Positions 1 through 8,056 of a stretch of 49,987 bases of DNA are shown piece after piece; position 1 is the stretch's first letter, and the number at the start of each line of letters is the position of its first letter. Source of the stretch: Alphaproteobacteria bacterium (GTDB lineage Bacteria > Pseudomonadota > Alphaproteobacteria > Rickettsiales > VGDC01); assembly GCA_022450665.1 (NCBI GenBank), contig JAKUPQ010000008.1, positions 1 through 49,987 on the forward strand, read 5' to 3'. Made by a program: the position numbers and the translations under genes. The notes under the pieces were generated by a model that was not told where the DNA came from, searched no databases, and worked only from the letters and a program-made list of their open reading frames with translations.

Positions 1-415
1 GCGGTGGCTCTTGGTTGCGCTTGTGCGCACGCGCACGGAATATATCATCCACGCTTGTTTTTTGGCCGGTTCCCCCCTGCACTGCTAATCCGGCAGGCTT
101 GTTCAATACCAGTACAAAATTGTCTTCAAATAAAATCGCTTGCTCTAAATCATTGATTACCTGTTCAGAGATTTCCACTTTGTTCTGGCTGTTGCCTTGT
201 GCTTCTTTTGGCGCCAGATCTTTCCAATCATCCGGAATGCTAAGTTTTTGTCCGGACACCAACCGCGTATTGGCTTCGGCTTTTTTGCCATCCAGCCGAA
301 CGATGCCCTTGCGCAGCGATTTTTGTAATAATCCATGTGACACATCGGGCATATGCCGCTTAAACCAGCGATCAACGCGAATGTCTTCATCGTCTTCGTG
401 TATGTGACGTTCCAT
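1..415 (-). CDS. rluC: RluC/RluD-type 23S rRNA pseudouridine synthase, N-terminal part (cut by window edge)
   Basis: The reverse strand reads an open frame from ATG at 415 to the window edge, about 138 residues. It opens with an S4 RNA-binding region (IRVDRWFKRHMP, later GIVRLDGKKAEANTRLVSGQ, about residues 12-55). The start of the catalytic fold follows (ILFEDNFVLVLNKPAGLAVQGG, split here for length: FEDNFVLVLNKPAG, about residue 100). The catalytic HRLD motif would lie just beyond the edge. The family isomerises uridines in 23S rRNA; which sites (955/2504/2580 or 1911/1915/1917) cannot be told from this part. The start lies 3 bases after the crcB stop, so it is probably the last visible gene of the degP-rarA-crcB-rluC run. 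Confidence 0.88.
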   Translation of the reverse strand, partial: MERHIHEDDEDIRVDRWFKRHMPDVSHGLLQKSLRKGIVRLDGKKAEANTRLVSGQKLSIPDDWKDLAPKEAQGNSQNKVEISEQVINDLEQAILFEDNFVLVLNKPAGLAVQGGTGQKTSVDDIFRARAHKRNQEPP

Positions 416-418
416 AAT

Positions 419-799
419 TTATCCTAATGTAGGGCGAAAAATATAAAGTCCTGTGGCCAACGCGCTAACGCATAATATTACTGATAACACAATATACACA
501 GATGCTGCACCCCATTGCCCACGTTCGTACAAAGTCAACACGTCCAGCGAAAAAGTCGAAAAGGTTGTAAATGCGCCCAAAAACCCAATGGCCAGTGCAT
601 GGCGAATTTCATTCTGCATTGGTGGTAAGTACCGCGCCAGCATCGCCACCAACGCCCCCATAGCAAAACTGCCCAGCACATTTACCGCTAAGGTTGCATA
701 AGGAAAGGCATCGCCTAGTCTTTTACCAACGGCCATCATCAGCGCATAACGGCCAAGCGCCCCGCCTGCTCCACCTAAAGCAACATATAACCACATCAT
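419..799 (-). CDS. crcB: Fluoride exporter CrcB/Fluc
   Basis: This 126-residue protein has four hydrophobic segments and the family signatures: GGAGGALGRY near residues 9-18, NVLGSFAMG near 40-48 and GFLGAFTTFSTF near 73-84. The length is typical of the small dual-topology Fluc channels, which form dimers in the inner membrane and let toxic fluoride out. It sits between rarA (35 bases upstream) and rluC (3 bases downstream) on the same strand, an order common in alphaproteobacteria. I see no fluoride riboswitch in front of it, so it is probably expressed with the operon. Identification is firm. Confidence 0.95.
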   Translation of the reverse strand: MMWLYVALGGAGGALGRYALMMAVGKRLGDAFPYATLAVNVLGSFAMGALVAMLARYLPPMQNEIRHALAIGFLGAFTTFSTFSLDVLTLYERGQWGAASVYIVLSVILCVSALATGLYIFRPTLG

Positions 800-834
800 G
801 GCTCGTTCCTTTTTGCGCGCAGTTTTGCCCAGTA

Positions 835-2097
835 TTACTGTCGTTTTTTTAGTTCGCGTTCAAATCCCCTTTCCAGAGGTTGATAATATTCTCGGCGGGG
901 CAGTTCTTCAGGAAAGTAATTCTGTCCAGAAAATCCTTCCTCTGCATCATGATCATAGGCATAGCCACTGCCATAGCCTTCAGCTTTCATAAGCTTAGTA
1001 GGGGCATTGAGAATATGTTTAGGCGGCATTAACGATCCATGGCTGTGGGCATCGCGTCGCGCCTGTTTAAACGCCGCGTATCCTGCATTCGATTTTGGCG
1101 CCGTCCCCAGATATATCACCGCTTGAGCCAATGCCAAATCCCCTTCTGGCGATCCTAAAAATTCATATGCCTCTTTTGCTGCCAGCGCCTGATGCACCGC
1201 TTCAGGGTCTGCAAGTCCAATATCCTCCACCGCAAACCGTACAAGCCTTCGCGCAATATACAACGGATCCTCTCCCCCTGCCAGCATACGGTTAAACCAA
1301 TAAAGCGCAGCATCCGCATCTGAGCCGCGTAATGACTTATGCAATGCACTAATCAGGTTATAATGGCTATCCTGATGCTTGTCATATACCGGCGCACGGC
1401 GGTGTATAAGCGCCACTAATGCGGGGGTATCAATGGTGCTTGGCGTTTTCACAGCAAACAATTCTTCAGCCATGTTCAGCAAATAGCGTCCGTCGCCATC
1501 GGCCATTGCCAGCAATGAAGCACGCGCTTCTTTTGTTAACTGCAATTGCTTTTCCATGCGCTGTTCTGCCCGTTGCAAAAGCTGCTCCAGCGCCACATCG
1601 TCTAAACGCTTCAACACCACCACCCGCGCCCGCGAAAGCAGTGCAGCGTTCAACTCAAAAGAAGGGTTTTCCGTAGTTGCTCCTATAAGCACAATGGTAC
1701 CATTTTCCACATAAGGCAAAAATGCATCCTGCTGTGATCGGTTAAAGCGGTGAATCTCATCCACAAATAACAAGCTACGTGTACCCGTTTCTTTAAGCGC
1801 TGTTGCCCGCTCAAACACTTTTTTTAAATCTGCTACACCGGATGTTACTGCTGATATAATTTCCATATGATAACCGCTGGCTTTTGCTATCAAGCGCGCC
1901 AGCGTCGTTTTGCCACATCCGGGCGGGCCCCAGAATATCAGTGAATGATATTGCCCGCTTTCCATCATGCGATGTAAAAACCCACCGTTATCCAGCACAT
2001 GTCCCTGTCCCACCACTTCATCCAGCACATTCGGGCGCAAGCGGTCAGCCAGCGGCCCCGCATCAATGTCTTGTAATGTATCAAACAGTGTTGTCAT
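835..2097 (-). CDS. rarA: Replication-associated recombination protein A (AAA+ ATPase RarA/MgsA)
   Basis: The 420-residue product is a clamp-loader-like AAA+ ATPase that acts at stalled replication forks. Visible motifs are Walker A GPPGCGKT (about 57-64), Walker B LLFVDEIHRFN (about 109-119), the sensor 1 segment GATTENPSFE (about 139-148) and SRAR with the presumed arginine finger. The C-terminal half carries the family's tetramerisation part (DEDIGLADP-like VEDIGLADPEA, and later MPPKHILNAPTKLMK). The length matches the bacterial family. It follows degP by 38 bases on the same strand and precedes crcB, consistent with one transcript. No anomalies seen. Confidence 0.96.
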   Translation of the reverse strand: MTTLFDTLQDIDAGPLADRLRPNVLDEVVGQGHVLDNGGFLHRMMESGQYHSLIFWGPPGCGKTTLARLIAKASGYHMEIISAVTSGVADLKKVFERATALKETGTRSLLFVDEIHRFNRSQQDAFLPYVENGTIVLIGATTENPSFELNAALLSRARVVVLKRLDDVALEQLLQRAEQRMEKQLQLTKEARASLLAMADGDGRYLLNMAEELFAVKTPSTIDTPALVALIHRRAPVYDKHQDSHYNLISALHKSLRGSDADAALYWFNRMLAGGEDPLYIARRLVRFAVEDIGLADPEAVHQALAAKEAYEFLGSPEGDLALAQAVIYLGTAPKSNAGYAAFKQARRDAHSHGSLMPPKHILNAPTKLMKAEGYGSGYAYDHDAEEGFSGQNYFPEELPRREYYQPLERGFERELKKRQ

Positions 2098-2135
2098 AAA
2101 GGGGTTATACCATGCGCCGTAAAGGGGTTCTAGCC

Positions 2136-3593
2136 TTATCGGATAGTGAAACCCAGCACCTGCTTTCCGCGTTTAAACGCAATTTGCCAGCTTTGCCGTG
2201 GTCGCGCCAATATACGCTCCAGTTCTTGGGTAGAGTTAATTTCCTCGCTCTCTACCTGAATAATTATATCTTTTGGTTTTAAAAAGCGGTTGCCGCTATC
2301 GCCAATCACCACCACGCCTTTTTCGATCATATTCAAATCTAATTCATTTGCCAAAGCGGGTGATAAATTAGCGACACGCAATCCATTAAACGGATGCGCA
2401 CCACGTAATATACGTACGTCACGTGGCGGAGTTTCCGGCGGCGCAACCATATCTACTTTGGCTTCTTCCATTCTTCCTCTACGGAAAATACCAAACTTTA
2501 CCGTTTCACCGATTTTGCTGGTACCTGTACGAAAACGCATTCCCTGTTCGTCCAGAATATCATTGCCTTCAATCGTCAAAATCACATCTTTGGGGCGCAA
2601 TCCAGCGCGTCGCGCAGGGCTATAGTCAGCAACATCGTTAATTATTACCCCTTGAGGTTTTTCTAGTCCCAACGCCTCTGCCATTTCACGGGTTACGGGC
2701 TGCACATCAATTCCCAGCCATGGTCGAATTACATGTTTATTGCCAGAAACTCCGCTTGCCATCACGGTTTGCACCATATTGGACGGAATTGCAAAACCAA
2801 TACCGTTCGATGCACCAGAAGTAGAATAAATTGCGGTATTCACACCCACCAAATTCCCCTCCATATCCACCAGCGCACCGCCCGAATTTCCCGGATTAAT
2901 TGCAGCATCAGTTTGAATAAAAAACTGAAAGTCAGATACGCCCACTGTAGTGCGCGCCAATCCAGATACTATGCCGCTGGTAACCGTCTGCCCTACCCCA
3001 AAAGGATTACCAACCGCCAGCACCAAATCGCCCACTTCCAGCATATCTGCATCGCGCAGCGGCAGATAAGGAAATGCGGCTCCTTGTGCCTCTATCCGCA
3101 CCAATGCCAGATCTGATTTTTTATCATTCAAAATGATTTTAGCATCAAATTCCCGACGATCATTCAATACAATTTTTACTTCCTGTGCGCCTTGTATCAC
3201 ATGGTTACTGGTAACAATCAGTCCATCTGGCCCAATAATCACTCCCGAACCCAATGAATTTTCTGTACGTTCGCCCATGGTAAGTCCAAGACCACTGAAA
3301 AAATGGCGAAAGAGGGGGTCATTCATAAATGGGTTTTGCAGTTGCACTTTGCGACTGGTGTAAATATTTACCACGGCAGGGGCAACTTTCTTTACCACTG
3401 GCGCAAAAGACAATTGCACTTGCGCCTGACTCTCCGGCACTGTCCGTTTTTCATCAGAACGGCTATAGCTTTGCGCTAGCGCCATGTTTCCCACGGCACA
3501 GAAAGTTGTCGCTACACATAGTGCGGTAGCAATACGCAATGTGCGAGAATTCTTAAAGTTATTTACACATAAAGCGCGCAGCAAAGAACCCAT
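2136..3593 (-). CDS. degP: Periplasmic Do-family (DegP/DegQ/HtrA) serine protease
   Basis: The 485-residue protein starts with a Sec signal peptide (basic start, hydrophobic stretch about 20-35, likely cut after ALA near residue 40). The trypsin-like domain holds the catalytic triad: His131 in TSNHVI, Asp161 in KSDLALVRI and Ser237 in NPGNSGGAL. Two PDZ regions follow (about 290-380 and 400-480). It should degrade or chaperone misfolded envelope proteins. The ATG at 3593 lies 35 bases inside the end of rsmB, so the signal-peptide codons overlap the rsmB C-terminus. No later start would keep the basic region of the signal peptide, so this start is preferred and implies translational coupling. 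Which Deg paralogue it is cannot be fixed. Confidence 0.95.
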   Translation of the reverse strand: MGSLLRALCVNNFKNSRTLRIATALCVATTFCAVGNMALAQSYSRSDEKRTVPESQAQVQLSFAPVVKKVAPAVVNIYTSRKVQLQNPFMNDPLFRHFFSGLGLTMGERTENSLGSGVIIGPDGLIVTSNHVIQGAQEVKIVLNDRREFDAKIILNDKKSDLALVRIEAQGAAFPYLPLRDADMLEVGDLVLAVGNPFGVGQTVTSGIVSGLARTTVGVSDFQFFIQTDAAINPGNSGGALVDMEGNLVGVNTAIYSTSGASNGIGFAIPSNMVQTVMASGVSGNKHVIRPWLGIDVQPVTREMAEALGLEKPQGVIINDVADYSPARRAGLRPKDVILTIEGNDILDEQGMRFRTGTSKIGETVKFGIFRRGRMEEAKVDMVAPPETPPRDVRILRGAHPFNGLRVANLSPALANELDLNMIEKGVVVIGDSGNRFLKPKDIIIQVESEEINSTQELERILARPRQSWQIAFKRGKQVLGFTIR

Positions 3594-4848
3594 CCATTCC
3601 TCCTATGTCTTGCAAATAATGTGGCAAACACCGTAAATATCCTTCGGGCGTTATTAACTCGCCCAGCCCGCCTATTTCATCTGCTTGCACCGGCACTAAT
3701 TCTGCTTGTGCTGCAAGCATAGGCAATACGTGATCCTCACCTTCTTCCGGCTCCAGCGAGCATGTAGAAAACACCAATATGCCGTTAGGCTTAAGCCATT
3801 GCATAGCGCGCAACAGCATTGTACGCTGTAATGCTGCTAGCTCCAATACATCTTTATCGCGCTTATTTTGCGCAATATCCGGATGACGGCGCAACGTTCC
3901 GGTGGCAGTACATGGGGCATCCAACAAAATAGCATCCCATTTTTCTTCCGGCTGCCATTGCAAAATATTCTGCGTTTCTACGTTGACCTGTGAAGAAATT
4001 TGCAATCGGCTTAAATTTTCATTGAGTCGTTGTACCCGCTTTGATGAGCGATCCACTGCGGTAACCTGCGCTCCCGCCATAGCCATTTGTGCGGTTTTTC
4101 CGCCCGGTGCGGCGCAAAGATCCAATACACGCTTTCCTTTGATATCGCCCAGCAACCGTATAGGCAAAGCAGCGGCAATATCCTGCACCCACCACTCTCC
4201 ATCTGCATAACCTGACATTTCTTTAATAAGTGCATTCTCGTGCAAACGTATACTGCCTGTAGGCAACACACTGCCTTTAAGCTCTTCTGCCCAATGCTGC
4301 GGATTACTTTTTACGGTAATATCCAATTTTGGCTCTTGCAGATTAGCTTCGGCAATTGCTTGCGTTACAACACTACCATAGTTTTTCTCCCACCGTTGCC
4401 AAAGCCATGTGGGTGTTACAAGCTTGGCAACGTTATGGGATTGAAGCAACTCCTGCCCTTCACGATTCACTCGTTGCAACACGCCATTTACCAATTTTGC
4501 GAAACCACGGAATTTACTTCGTTTTACCAGCTCTACCGAAGAATGCACTGCTGCATGGCTTGGTACATTCAGCCACAACATCTGCACCACGCCTAAGCGC
4601 AATATATCTGCCACATAGGCGGCTTTTTTTTCATCAATAGGCTTTTGCATCACTTCGCTCAGTATGGCATTTGCCGGAGCATAATATCGCAAGCAGCCCA
4701 TAGCCAATAGCATGGCGAAAGCCTTATCTCGCCTATCCATTGCACTCGCGCCCAATACCGCATCCAGCGCGGCGGTGCTGTCTTCACCTTTACGCATGTG
4801 GTGAAGAACGGATAAAGCAGCTTTACGGGGTTGCAGCGTGTCTGTCAT
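3559..4848 (-). CDS. rsmB: 16S rRNA (cytosine(967)-C(5))-methyltransferase RsmB
   Basis: The 429-residue protein has an N-terminal NusB-like helical domain (about 1-135) followed by a SAM-dependent methyltransferase domain. Motif I reads VLDLCAAPGGKT (about 241-252). The two catalytic-region cysteines are in DAPCTATGTLRRHPDI (about Cys313) and FSTCSLEPEEGED (about Cys363), as expected for RNA m5C enzymes. It methylates C967 of 16S rRNA in the small subunit. It is the first gene of the minus-strand run and overlaps degP by 35 bases. A small SDHAF4-type gene diverges 49 bases upstream, a familiar alphaproteobacterial neighbourhood. Confidence 0.94.
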   Translation of the reverse strand: MTDTLQPRKAALSVLHHMRKGEDSTAALDAVLGASAMDRRDKAFAMLLAMGCLRYYAPANAILSEVMQKPIDEKKAAYVADILRLGVVQMLWLNVPSHAAVHSSVELVKRSKFRGFAKLVNGVLQRVNREGQELLQSHNVAKLVTPTWLWQRWEKNYGSVVTQAIAEANLQEPKLDITVKSNPQHWAEELKGSVLPTGSIRLHENALIKEMSGYADGEWWVQDIAAALPIRLLGDIKGKRVLDLCAAPGGKTAQMAMAGAQVTAVDRSSKRVQRLNENLSRLQISSQVNVETQNILQWQPEEKWDAILLDAPCTATGTLRRHPDIAQNKRDKDVLELAALQRTMLLRAMQWLKPNGILVFSTCSLEPEEGEDHVLPMLAAQAELVPVQADEIGGLGELITPEGYLRCLPHYLQDIGGMDGFFAARFMCK

Positions 4849-4897
4849 AAGCCTATATATATTGTAAGTTAAATGAATAACAGGTTAAAGCATACTC

Positions 4898-5038
4898 ATG
4901 TCCGAACAGCCAGAAAAAGAATTATCCGAACCACCAAAAAACCCTGAAAACGCACCTGCTGAAATTGGTGGCCCCAAAGGGCTTGAACCAACGCGCTATG
5001 GCGATTGGGAGGTAAATGGCCGTTGCAGCGACTTTTAA
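4898..5038 (+). CDS. SDHAF4-type (DUF1674) succinate dehydrogenase assembly factor
   Basis: A 46-residue open frame runs from ATG at 4898 to TAA at 5036-5038. It has an acidic, proline-rich, probably disordered N-terminus and ends in the family's hallmark tail: GGPKGLEPTRYGDWEVNG followed by RCSDF. In mitochondria and alphaproteobacteria, proteins with this tail bind the flavinylated SdhA subunit during assembly of succinate dehydrogenase and limit its reactivity before it joins SdhB. The sdh genes are not in this window; placement beside rsmB is usual in this class. It is too short for most gene callers. The tail match makes the identification strong; the function is inferred from the family. 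Confidence 0.88.
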   Translation: MSEQPEKELSEPPKNPENAPAEIGGPKGLEPTRYGDWEVNGRCSDF

Positions 5039-5063
5039 TGGCATAAAAAATCACCAATCATGC

Positions 5064-5091
5064 CTTGAACGCTCTAAAATCACCCCTATAT
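5064..5091 (+). promoter_or_regulatory. RpoH (sigma-32) heat-shock promoter of the hsp20 gene
   Basis: CTTG at 5064-5067 (as CTTGAA), a 17-base spacer and CCTATAT at 5085-5091 match the alphaproteobacterial RpoH consensus CTTG-N17/18-CYTATNT. It lies about 100 bases before the ATG of the small heat-shock gene and in the same direction. Confidence 0.75.
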
Positions 5092-5170
5092 ATATCATGT
5101 AAGCGCTGATAAACAGGCTTATCGCACAAAACGCCATAACGGGTTTTCGTGTGGACATTATATACGCAAT

Positions 5171-5194
5171 TTATTGCTAAAAGGAGAATAGACA
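5171..5194 (+). promoter_or_regulatory. hsp20 ribosome binding site with possible ROSE-like occlusion
   Basis: AAGGAG at 5181-5186 lies 7 bases before ATG 5194 and decides the start. TTGCT at 5174-5178 sits just upstream. In ROSE thermometers of alphaproteobacterial sHSP genes a UUGCU/UYGCU element pairs with the Shine-Dalgarno sequence, including a G-G pair. Here the arms are close together (three-base loop at most), so the match is only suggestive. Confidence 0.3.
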
Positions 5195-5658
5195 TGCGTA
5201 CATTTGATTTGACCCCATTATTTCGCTCCAGCGTAGGTTTTGACCGTTTGAATGACTTGTTAGACTCTGCCCAGCGTGGAGAAGAGCAAGCTACCTCTTA
5301 TCCTCCCTACAACATAGAAAAACTGGGAGAAGATGAGTACTCGATCACCATGGCGGTGGCAGGTTTTCGTGAAGAAGACATTACCATCACTGCGCAGGAA
5401 AATCTTTTAGTTGTTTCTGGCAACATAAGCGGCGACAACAAGGACGAACGGATTTACTTACATAAAGGCATAGGCACCCGCGCTTTCGAGCGTAAGTTCA
5501 GCCTTGCCGATCATGTAAAAGTAACCGGTGCCGATTTAGATCACGGGCTGCTTGTGGTTAAACTCGTACATGAAGTGCCAGAAGCATATAAACCCCGAAA
5601 CATTGCTATTAATGGCAATGTGGCTAAAAAAGCCATCAGCTCAAAGAAAGCGGCATAA
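5194..5658 (+). CDS. hsp20: Small heat-shock protein, Hsp20/IbpA family
   Basis: The 154-residue product begins MRTFDLTPLFRSSVGFDRL, the conserved N-terminus of the IbpA class. It then has an alpha-crystallin domain (about 35-130) with SITMAVAGFREEDITI and the ERKFSLADHVKV strand, and ends in a lysine/alanine-rich tail. It is an ATP-independent holdase that binds unfolding proteins in the cytoplasm. An ATG 45 bases upstream is in frame, but AAGGAG at 5181-5186 supports the start at 5194 and homologues begin there. An RpoH-type promoter precedes it and a strong terminator follows, so it is a single-gene heat-shock transcript. Confidence 0.95.
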   Translation: MRTFDLTPLFRSSVGFDRLNDLLDSAQRGEEQATSYPPYNIEKLGEDEYSITMAVAGFREEDITITAQENLLVVSGNISGDNKDERIYLHKGIGTRAFERKFSLADHVKVTGADLDHGLLVVKLVHEVPEAYKPRNIAINGNVAKKAISSKKAA

Positions 5659-5678
5659 TATATTTCAGCATTCTGAAT

Positions 5679-5716
5679 AAAAAAAACCCGCCAGTATTAC
5701 GCTGGCGGGTTTTTTT
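5679..5716. terminator. Bidirectional rho-independent terminator
   Basis: CCCGCCAG (5687-5694) pairs perfectly with CTGGCGGG (5702-5709) around a seven-base loop, with an A tract before and a T tract after. It ends hsp20 on the plus strand and the Cache/PAS gene on the minus strand. Confidence 0.92.
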
Positions 5717-5756
5717 CATTCATGCATCACCCTGACGGGCGCTTATTATCGCCCGA

Positions 5757-7961
5757 TCAATTTTTATTGTCCGGCTTTTTAATAAGGTTGGCGATCATAT
5801 CACGTCCGCCGTGATTGTCGATGTAATTTGCTAGCGCTACCACAACTTTACGATCAAATTCTTTTTCGCGGGCTTTCATCAAAATTTCCAATGCGTCATC
5901 CACTGGCATTGCTTTGCGATATGAGCGCGGGCTAACCATTCCAATAAACGCGTTGGCTGCCGACACGATTCGCGCTGTAATCAAAATGTCTTCGCCATTC
6001 ATTTTCTGTGGGCCGCTACCATCCCAATGCTCCAGGCTCTGGCGCAGCGTATCGGTGACGGGGCCATCAAATTCCACGCCTTCCAGCAAATTAGCGCTTT
6101 CCAACAACGAATCGCGAATTGCTTTGCGTTCTTGTTCATTCAACGCACCCGGTTTGGTAAGCCACTCTGCCGGCACTTCCATCTTACCAATATTCATTAC
6201 GGTTCCGGCAATTTCTGCGGTGCTTATCATAGGAGCCTCCAGCTCCATTCCCTGTGCCACTTCACGCGACAGCGTTGCAACCATCAGCGAATGATTAGCA
6301 GCATATGGGTCACGGCGATCGACCATTGCCACCAGTGTGTCCACCAAATCGCGCAATGTGCGCGCACGCTTCTCGCGCTCTGTTACCACTGCTGTAATAT
6401 CTTGCTCCAACACCAACACCCCTTTGGTTCCCACAGGAACATTCGACATTGGCAAATGGTTCAGCGGAATATGTTTCACTCGGGTAATGTGCTCTACCCC
6501 CTCCACACGCTCACGATGTGTCCATATGATAGTTTTTTCATCTTGCAAAGCTGCGGTGCTGGCACGCTCGTATTCCATTGCGGTTACAGGCCCCAGCAAA
6601 CCTTCAAGTTTTTTGCCCAACACCTCCTGCTGCGATAATTTCACACGTTCAGCAAATGCATCATTGGCAAAGCATACAATTTCGGCACCATTTACTATAA
6701 AAATAGATGAGGGCTGTGTATTGGTAACCAAAGCCAGCATATCCTCGCGAATTTTGGCTTTTTTGAGTGCCGCATCCAAACGGGCGGCCAAGCGTGACGC
6801 ATCCCGCGATGTGCCATGGCGCCATGCGGCTATGATCACTGCAAATACCACCGCTACTACCAACAGCAACAACGCTATCAATGCATTTCTGGTGGCTACT
6901 GCATCGCCCAGCGCTTCGTTTTCGTCTACTTTTGTCATTACCCACCAGTTGGTGCCTGGCACTTTACGCCCTGTAACCAGCACTTTATTCTGGCGATAAT
7001 CTGTATATATTCCAAACTGACCGGGTTCTTGCACCGCAAATGCTGCGGCAAGGCTGCCGTCCGACATCAGGCTATCTGGCATCGCTAAGTGTTTGCGCAC
7101 AGGTTTAGTGCCATCGGCCAAAGGCGATAAATAGCTCACACCGCCATTTTCTGGGCGCAACAGCACCGTTTCTAAACTTGCTTCTATTACACCCGGATGG
7201 CGCAGCAAATTAAACAGGCTATCATCTACCTGTTTCACTCCCATTACCCATCCTACTTGTGCGCTTGTTTGGTCGACGCTCTGCACGTCATAGATAGGCA
7301 GCAAAAACCCCATACGTAAATCGGCGCCATCCGCATTGCTTATCATATCCATCATGTTGGACTCTGCTGGCGTTGCAGAATCTACAAATTCAGCAAGCTT
7401 GCCTTGTAATGGTGGCATATTCGGCGTGGCAATGCGCACTTCGCCCTGCATGTTCAACACGGCAATACCGCCACTATTTACCATTGGATTTTCATTCAAC
7501 GGGTTATTCGCCAAAGGCGCGCTAAACCCACTGCGTTGCGCAGAAATTGTTAGCAAATGGCGCAAATATACTTCTTGAGTAGGGGTATCAATACCCATCG
7601 CGTCATCTGCTGTGGTATTACTACCTACAAATCTACGCACAGAGGTATTTTGAGCAATATTTTGTAGCTCACCAAATTGCGCTTCCAACCAGCCATCCAC
7701 ATCATTCAGGCGGCTATCGGCGATAAGGCTGAGGCGAATTTGCCAATTTTCGATATCGCGTTGAAACTGCCCTTGCGCAAACTGCAACACCACCAGCACC
7801 GATAGCGCCAACCCTAACGCCAGAATAAACGCGGTTATGTAAAGCCGGTTAAAATGTGGATCGCGTTGGGATACCATCGACATGCTAAATTCTTTCGTTG
7901 TGTTTGCATAACATGCTTTATTCATAGCCCTTTTGTGCTTGGCAAGCAACCGGCTTTGCAC
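5757..7961 (-). CDS. Membrane sensor: Cache-like periplasmic domain, PAS, degenerate HD-GYP
   Basis: The open frame gives 734 residues; ATG at 7883 (708 residues, MSMVSQRDPH) is an equally plausible start. A membrane segment (about 45-65) is followed by a large extracytoplasmic region resembling a dCache ligand sensor, a second membrane segment (about 365-390) and a PAS domain (about 415-545). The C-terminus aligns with HD-GYP c-di-GMP phosphodiesterases over DTLVAMVDRRDPYAANHSLM, then TVMNIGKMEVPAEWLTKPG, then EHWDGSGP and ARIVSAANAF. The metal-binding HD is replaced by MN, the HHE motif is lost, GYP is reduced to GP and the later D is N. Enzymatic activity is therefore unlikely; a binding or regulatory role is inferred. 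It shares the terminator at 5679-5716 with hsp20. Confidence 0.85.
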   Translation of the reverse strand: MQSRLLAKHKRAMNKACYANTTKEFSMSMVSQRDPHFNRLYITAFILALGLALSVLVVLQFAQGQFQRDIENWQIRLSLIADSRLNDVDGWLEAQFGELQNIAQNTSVRRFVGSNTTADDAMGIDTPTQEVYLRHLLTISAQRSGFSAPLANNPLNENPMVNSGGIAVLNMQGEVRIATPNMPPLQGKLAEFVDSATPAESNMMDMISNADGADLRMGFLLPIYDVQSVDQTSAQVGWVMGVKQVDDSLFNLLRHPGVIEASLETVLLRPENGGVSYLSPLADGTKPVRKHLAMPDSLMSDGSLAAAFAVQEPGQFGIYTDYRQNKVLVTGRKVPGTNWWVMTKVDENEALGDAVATRNALIALLLLVVAVVFAVIIAAWRHGTSRDASRLAARLDAALKKAKIREDMLALVTNTQPSSIFIVNGAEIVCFANDAFAERVKLSQQEVLGKKLEGLLGPVTAMEYERASTAALQDEKTIIWTHRERVEGVEHITRVKHIPLNHLPMSNVPVGTKGVLVLEQDITAVVTEREKRARTLRDLVDTLVAMVDRRDPYAANHSLMVATLSREVAQGMELEAPMISTAEIAGTVMNIGKMEVPAEWLTKPGALNEQERKAIRDSLLESANLLEGVEFDGPVTDTLRQSLEHWDGSGPQKMNGEDILITARIVSAANAFIGMVSPRSYRKAMPVDDALEILMKAREKEFDRKVVVALANYIDNHGGRDMIANLIKKPDNKN

Positions 7962-7994
7962 ATATTGCTACAAAAGCTTTCACAAAACCGTAAC

Positions 7995-8023
7995 TTGCGA
8001 AAAGACGTTGCAGAACCTATACT
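7995..8023 (+). promoter_or_regulatory. Sigma-70-type promoter of the lipase-like gene
   Basis: TTGCGA (7995-8000), a 17-base spacer and TATACT (8018-8023) stand 33 bases before ATG 8057. The -10 box matches five of six consensus positions and the -35 box four of six. Confidence 0.6.
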
Positions 8024-8056
8024 AAACAGCCTATCTACAAAAAAAAGTGGTGATAA

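Noticed and set aside
15-407. Plus-strand open frame of 130 residues
   Set aside because: It is the antisense shadow of the rluC fragment, which has clear family motifs on the minus strand.
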